Positions 59,630 through 64,000 of a stretch of DNA of 64,000 nucleotides are shown here, one piece after another (positions within the stretch are counted from its first letter, which is position 1; each line of letters begins with the position of its first letter). This stretch comes from Bacteroidales bacterium (GTDB lineage: Bacteria; Bacteroidota; Bacteroidia; Bacteroidales; UBA932). The notes under the pieces were generated by a model that was not told the origin of the DNA, searched no databases, and saw only the letters and a list, made by a program, of their open reading frames with translations. The stretch covers positions 1 through 64,000 of the forward strand of contig JAFYWC010000020.1 in the NCBI GenBank assembly GCA_017546585.1, read 5' to 3'. The translations under genes were made by a program, and so were the position numbers.

Positions 59630-61312
59630 ATGAAAACACTAACTAGAATCATTGCAAGCTTGTCTATCTTTCTGACTGCGGCTGCCTGCCAGCAGTTCGA
59701 TATCGACACGCAGATGACACCAGAGAAGGAATTGGCGAACCTGCGATTGGTCTGTGACGCCGTGGACAGCTATTCGTTCCCTTCGACTAACGCGGACAAA
59801 GTAACTTTCAATGTGAGTTCCAACACGCCGTGGACCATCACACGTTCAAGCGGCGCTGAATGGTGCACAGTTACTCCATCTTCCAGCTCATCTTCCAGCC
59901 TGATCTCCGACGTAGTCGTGAGCGTGGCCGACAATGAAAGCGGAGAAGACCGTACCGCAACCCTGACTGTCAGGGGTGAGCGCGTCAACAGCTATTACAC
60001 CATCACCATCAACCAGCACCGCAAGGGCAGGTTGTTCGTGACACCGGTCGCAAAGGACTATGTGGCGACAGGCGGTCCGCTTTCCTTCACCATCAATACC
60101 AACGTGGCGTGGGAAGTCCGTACCGATGTTTCTTGGCTCTCTTTCAATCGTGAGAACGGCCAGCCTGATCCTGACGGCAGGACCATCACCATTATCGCTA
60201 CTGCCGAGCCAAGTGACGTACTTGAGCGTGTTGCAACTGTGACTGTTGTTGCAGGCGACGACGAGGAGTCCTTCACCGTTGCTCAGAGGGGTAGCTTCGA
60301 TCTTACCGAGATCACCGGTGAATTCCCTGGTTCCGGTGCCACTCAGCAGCTGAAGCTCCGCACTGACCTTGCCTGGACAGTGAGCGCAGACAAGGACTGG
60401 ATTTCCTTCGACAAGGAATACGGCGAAGGCAGCAACAATGCTACCGTGATCAATGTAACTGCCGCTCCGAATGACGACGTTGCACGTAGTGCTGTGATTA
60501 CCGTGAGCGCAGGTGGACAGAACCGCGAGTTCGAGGTCTTCCAGTCTGGTACGACCTTCGAGATCGTCGCTCCGGAAGATCCTACAATCGACCGTTTGGG
60601 TGGCGAGCTTCTCGTCGAGGTCAACTCTTCAAAGGCGTGGGAACCTCAGACTGATGCTCCTGGCGTTGCTGTAGAGAAGGTCGATGACTCCCACTTCAAG
60701 GTTATCGCTGGTTTCAACGGCTACTTCGCTCCTCGCAAGATCCAGGTCAGCATCGTCGGCGGCACAGCTACTGACAGCATCGAGATCACCCAGGACGTGA
60801 ACTTCGAAGTCGAGGGCGGTGAAGTGTTTGAGGACGGCTCTGTAAAGCTTGATGGTGCCAATAAGGCTAGAGTATACTTCAAGGACGGTCTCCGCTATTT
60901 CAACGCCGTTCTTAACGTGAAGGAGATCAGCTTCGGTTCAGATGGCCAGTTCTGGTTCTTCAGCGACACCGACGGTGACTTCGGTAACTGGATGACAGTA
61001 GGTAAGTTCAGACTTCGTACAAACTGCGGCAGCGTAAGCAACTACAACAATACTTACTACGATGACGTTATGTCTGTTGACTTCCTCAACACAATGACCA
61101 AGTATGAGTTCGCAGTAACTCCTGACGCTGAGACTGCAGGCAACGGTAAGTTCATCTTTACTGTAAACGAGACTACAGTAGAGTCTCACTCTTGGGCTAG
61201 CCCATTTGCTGGTAATGACACAACATTCCAGTGGTACTTCGGTTTCAATACTGCTGTAGCGGGAACTTACTACGTGATCGAGTCTGTAGAGTTTACTCCA
61301 ATCGCTGAATAA
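59630..61312 (+). CDS. Multi-BACON lipoprotein (surface glycan-binding protein candidate)
   Basis: 560 residues from ATG 59630 (MKTLTRIIASLSIFLTAAAC, lipobox). A TTG 21 bases earlier is in frame but gives a hydrophilic leader. Residues about 40-128, 130-220 and 222-305 are BACON-type beta-sandwich modules, each with a pattern such as TPWTITRSSGAEWCTV, NVAWEVRTDVSWLSF or DLAWTVSADKDWISF. A fourth at about 308-385 is degenerate. The last ~175 residues form a different domain (KVRF-like start near EDGSVKLDGANKARVYF). In SusCD loci such proteins sit at position SGBP-B and bind the glycan or act as spacers. Codon use in the last domain shifts toward GTA, ACA and TCT. Confidence 0.85.
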   Translation: MKTLTRIIASLSIFLTAAACQQFDIDTQMTPEKELANLRLVCDAVDSYSFPSTNADKVTFNVSSNTPWTITRSSGAEWCTVTPSSSSSSSLISDVVVSVADNESGEDRTATLTVRGERVNSYYTITINQHRKGRLFVTPVAKDYVATGGPLSFTINTNVAWEVRTDVSWLSFNRENGQPDPDGRTITIIATAEPSDVLERVATVTVVAGDDEESFTVAQRGSFDLTEITGEFPGSGATQQLKLRTDLAWTVSADKDWISFDKEYGEGSNNATVINVTAAPNDDVARSAVITVSAGGQNREFEVFQSGTTFEIVAPEDPTIDRLGGELLVEVNSSKAWEPQTDAPGVAVEKVDDSHFKVIAGFNGYFAPRKIQVSIVGGTATDSIEITQDVNFEVEGGEVFEDGSVKLDGANKARVYFKDGLRYFNAVLNVKEISFGSDGQFWFFSDTDGDFGNWMTVGKFRLRTNCGSVSNYNNTYYDDVMSVDFLNTMTKYEFAVTPDAETAGNGKFIFTVNETTVESHSWASPFAGNDTTFQWYFGFNTAVAGTYYVIESVEFTPIAE

Positions 61313-61324
61313 AGCTAATTTACT

Positions 61325-62860
61325 ATGAAGAGATATTTATTGACTTTCTGTGCAGCCGTGGCCCTGATTTCAGGGCTAGGCGGTTGCCAGCAGGTAGATG
61401 AGCCCATTAAGATAGTGGACTTGCGCTACCGCGCGGAGGACAGTTACGACCTTCCTGCGTACGGTGCCAAAGCCTTCACTATTATGGTGGTGTCTACCGA
61501 GCCTTGGACTGTCACCAGCGCAAATCCTGACTGGTGTATCATCAGTGAGGAGGAGGGTGAGGCATCTGATCCGACTCTCGTGCATCAGGGAAAGGCAGAA
61601 GCCACAACCATCCGCGTCCAGTACTATGACAATGTTGACCTGGATGACAGGGAAGACAAGATTACCATCAAGAGCGACTACTGGGTGGGCAAGGAAATCA
61701 TCGTCCGCCAGAAGGGTAGTGCTTTCTTGACAGTCTCTGAGACAGACCTTGCTCAGGATGTGACCAAGAAGGGAGGTGATCACTTTATCCATATCGAGTC
61801 CAACCAGGACTGGAGTGTGCGCGTCACTGACGGTGACTGGGTGGAGGTTACAGAAGGTGCCAGCGGATACGGCACAGGTATCGCTACGGTAAACGCTGCC
61901 GAGAATACCTCAGAGCTCCGTTATGCAGAAGTGACAGTGTACGACCGTCACGAAGTTGCTGTGGCTCTCATCAAGTTCACACAGGACGGTGTTCAGTTGG
62001 TTCCTCTCTCGACCGAGATCCGCGCCGGCTACGACCAGCTTTCCGCTGAATTGGAGGTTCAGTCCAACACCCAGTGGGTAGTTACCAAGGAATCTGAATC
62101 TGACGATTGGTATGAGATCCTCACACCGACAGGCGAAGGTGACGGCAAAATCCAGCTCTCATTCACTCAGAATGATACTGACGGCCTCCGCAGCGCTGTC
62201 CTTCTCCTCAAGAACGTGGTGGCTAACGAAGACGACTACGCTGCTGTGAAGGAGATCAAGGTGAAGCAGGCATACCAGATCACCCCTGTCCGAGTGCCGT
62301 TCAACAACGATGAACTCGGCAACTGGAGTTCTGACTGGACCAATACGCCGTCTTACAGCAAGGATCTTGGAGGTACCCTGTTCACAGCCAAGGCCCGTCT
62401 GCACAACAGCAGTATGCCGTTCGGTAACTATACCTTCCACTGGAGTGCCATCACACAGAATCCGGCGTCAGAGACTACAGTTCGCGTGCGCCACTGGTTC
62501 TGCTTCGATGAGGGCGCCGAGCTCAAGGCCGATATTCGTCCAGGCGACGGCAAGATCAGCTACGATGTGAACGCTGCCGGCGACGGCAACAAGCCTACTC
62601 TTGAGGCCTATACGGATTTGGATTTCACCCAGCCAGTGGAAATTACCTACAAGTTCGATCCAAGCGGTGCAAATCACTGCCACGTCACCTACCTGGTGAA
62701 CGGTGTGGAGACTAACAGCTTCGACACTTCTGAGACGCTGCTCCGTTCTATCACTTGGGGAACTAACTTCAATGTGTACATCGGTGTGGATAACGAGAAC
62801 TCAGGTTCAGCTGTCCTGGAGTGGTACGAATACACACCTCCGATGAACTGGGAAGACTAG
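61325..62860 (+). CDS. BACON-domain lipoprotein with C-terminal lectin-like domain
   Basis: 511 residues with lipoprotein signal MKRYLLTFCAAVALISGLGGC. Three BACON-like modules are seen at about 30-130 (EPWTVTSANPDWCII), 133-220 (QDWSVRVTDGDWVEV) and 222-315 (TQWVVTKESESDDWYEI). The C-terminal ~195 residues (ELGNWSSDWTNTPSYSKDLG onward, with NYTFHWSAITQNPASETT and FNVYIGVDNENSGSAVLEWY) look like a concanavalin-like beta-sandwich that could bind carbohydrate. Gap to the preceding BACON gene is 12 bases. A surface glycan-binding role is inferred from position and domains; the ligand is unknown. Confidence 0.83.
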   Translation: MKRYLLTFCAAVALISGLGGCQQVDEPIKIVDLRYRAEDSYDLPAYGAKAFTIMVVSTEPWTVTSANPDWCIISEEEGEASDPTLVHQGKAEATTIRVQYYDNVDLDDREDKITIKSDYWVGKEIIVRQKGSAFLTVSETDLAQDVTKKGGDHFIHIESNQDWSVRVTDGDWVEVTEGASGYGTGIATVNAAENTSELRYAEVTVYDRHEVAVALIKFTQDGVQLVPLSTEIRAGYDQLSAELEVQSNTQWVVTKESESDDWYEILTPTGEGDGKIQLSFTQNDTDGLRSAVLLLKNVVANEDDYAAVKEIKVKQAYQITPVRVPFNNDELGNWSSDWTNTPSYSKDLGGTLFTAKARLHNSSMPFGNYTFHWSAITQNPASETTVRVRHWFCFDEGAELKADIRPGDGKISYDVNAAGDGNKPTLEAYTDLDFTQPVEITYKFDPSGANHCHVTYLVNGVETNSFDTSETLLRSITWGTNFNVYIGVDNENSGSAVLEWYEYTPPMNWED

Positions 62861-62875
62861 ACAAAGGACCTTTAA

Positions 62876-64000
62876 ATGAAAGAGATTATGAAAAAGATTT
62901 ACAATATAGCGATTCTTTGCGCAGTCATTCTCCCGCTCTTCGCTTGTCAAGAGAACCCTGTCGATCCGGACGGTCCGGTTACAGGGCTAGAAGTGGAGCC
63001 TGAGACACGTACGCTCACTTTCGTCCTCCCTGAATTTACTTTAGGGGAGGGCGAGGAGGCGCCCGAGGTCCTCAAGACAGCCTGGGTGGCAGGCGACCAG
63101 ATCGTTGTCCACGGCGAATATGCCAAGAATCAGGTGACTGTCACCCTCGGAGCCAACGATATTTCCGATGACGGCAAGACTGCGACTGTCGAGGTGAGCG
63201 GACTCTATCCGTACAAGAGAGAAGACTGCTCAAGCACACTGTACGCCTCTTATCCGGCGTCGCTGGTGAACAACCTCAAGCACTGCTTCTTCTATAGCCA
63301 GTTCTCGACCTCCAATGCGCAGATTATGGCGGCGTGCAACAATGAGGATACCTTCCAGTTCCAGAATATTTGCGGCATCCTGTCGATGTCTGTGGACGGG
63401 GAATATGATGGATATACCATTTCGACACCTAAGAAGGATCCGATGGGATACGAGTTCCTGCAGGTGAAGATTACCGACAAAGAGCAGAACTATAAGCAGT
63501 ATGTGGGTGATCCTATCATCCAGCTGGACGGAACCATCGACGGTTCTGAACTCCTGGTCTTCCTGCCGGAAGGTACCGCTTTCCCTGCAGGCTTCACCGT
63601 GAAGTTCAAAGAGGGGGATGACTATACCAAGATCTTCAAATACACTGATCCTGTGGAGATTGCCCGCGGTGCCATCGTGAATATCGGTGACATCACAGGA
63701 GATATCCAGACTTATGTCAATCCGTTCTCCAGCGATATCAAGGATTTGGATATGGCCGGCAACGCGAACTGCTATGTCATCAGAGAAACAGGTGGCTACA
63801 AGTTCAAGGCGGTATATGGAAACGAGTCTACCAACTACATCCCTGACGTCGAGTCGGCTGAGATTTACTGGGAGACCTGGAACGACGCATCGGAGGTTAC
63901 TCCTAACAGCGTGCTTGCTTCTGCTGCTTTCGCTGAAGACTACATCATCATCCGTACACCGGAGACCCTGAAGTCAGGTAACGCGATGGTAGTAGCCAAG
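62876..64000 (+). CDS. Fimbrillin-like lipoprotein (partial, runs off the window)
   Basis: The frame is open from ATG 62876 (or the in-frame ATG at 62888) to the last base, giving 375 residues. Start MKEIMKKIYNIAILCAVILP, then LFAC as lipobox. The mature part begins acidic (NPVDPDGPVTGLEVEPETRT) and follows the Bacteroidetes fimbrillin-like pattern: AWVAGDQIVVHGEYAKNQVT, FQFQNICGILSMSVDG, and FKYTDPVEIARGAIVNIGDI. After that a new domain starts near NCYVIRETGGYKFK, a motif seen at the start of many FISUMP or surface modules. It lies 15 bases after the BACON gene, so it belongs to the SusCD operon as a further surface subunit. C-terminus unknown. Confidence 0.8.
   Translation, partial: MKEIMKKIYNIAILCAVILPLFACQENPVDPDGPVTGLEVEPETRTLTFVLPEFTLGEGEEAPEVLKTAWVAGDQIVVHGEYAKNQVTVTLGANDISDDGKTATVEVSGLYPYKREDCSSTLYASYPASLVNNLKHCFFYSQFSTSNAQIMAACNNEDTFQFQNICGILSMSVDGEYDGYTISTPKKDPMGYEFLQVKITDKEQNYKQYVGDPIIQLDGTIDGSELLVFLPEGTAFPAGFTVKFKEGDDYTKIFKYTDPVEIARGAIVNIGDITGDIQTYVNPFSSDIKDLDMAGNANCYVIRETGGYKFKAVYGNESTNYIPDVESAEIYWETWNDASEVTPNSVLASAAFAEDYIIIRTPETLKSGNAMVVAK

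Noticed and set aside
1..64000. tRNA, rRNA, riboswitch or origin features
   Set aside because: The gaps are short and filled by repeats and promoters. No cloverleaf, conserved riboswitch core, DnaA-box cluster or rRNA segment was recognised.

Overview
The window is chromosomal DNA of a member of the Bacteroidales. The evidence is two tandem SusC/SusD pairs with BACON-domain lipoproteins, fimbrillin-like and FISUMP-type lipoproteins, two S46 dipeptidyl-peptidases, a Bacteroidetes-type EF-G paralog, DUF4252/DUF4876/DUF6850 proteins, and several promoters matching the Bacteroidetes consensus TTTG-N19-21-TAnnTTTG. Genus cannot be fixed from the sequence. No tRNA, rRNA, CRISPR array, transposase or phage gene was seen, and no gene-free gap exceeds about 175 bp.

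Layout. 1-3.3 kb: end of a FISUMP-domain gene and a 983-residue fimbrillin-like lipoprotein, closed by a strong terminator. 3.3-7.1 kb: operon of aldose 1-epimerase, thyA, folA and an NSS-family transporter. 7.1-11.2 kb (minus): a glycosyltransferase and a YfhO-type membrane protein. 11.3-17.4 kb: mutS, a GH97 glycosidase and tryptophanase. 17.6-21.8 kb (minus): a HTH regulator, then rnhB, an S46 peptidase and an Mrp/ApbC ATPase packed tightly. 22.0-25.8 kb: a small hypothetical gene, the EF-G2-like factor and a Gfo/Idh/MocA oxidoreductase. 25.9-29.1 kb (minus): flavodoxin-family protein, DUF4252 protein, rsmA and an EamA-type transporter. 29.2-33.0 kb: aspS and a lipoprotein. 33.2-46.6 kb (minus): a C69 dipeptidase, a TonB receptor, DUF4876, DUF6850, a fimbrillin/FISUMP lipoprotein, a polytopic 4Fe-4S protein and a second S46 peptidase, all one way, which looks like an envelope uptake and redox module. 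46.7-49.9 kb: a small secreted protein, a nitroreductase, pheS and a XylR/AraC-type regulator. 50.1-64 kb: a SusC/D-SusC/D-BACON-BACON-fimbrillin-like locus running off the window.

The most unusual signals are not genes. (1) The tetranucleotide CATG is almost absent: I found three copies by eye in 64 kb against roughly 250 expected. Synonymous sites before Met codons seem shifted from C to T. (2) A 112-bp palindromic element lies in three of the four convergent gene junctions. The core of its central hairpin recurs inside the reading frame of the EamA transporter. (3) Other short palindromic repeats fill many intergenic gaps, and one sits in frame in mutS.

How the genes work together: peptide and amino-acid use is prominent (two S46 peptidases, C69 dipeptidase, tryptophanase). 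Surface glycan capture is handled by the SusCD locus, probably under the adjacent XylR/AraC-type regulator. The EF-G2 homolog suggests translation adapted to starvation.
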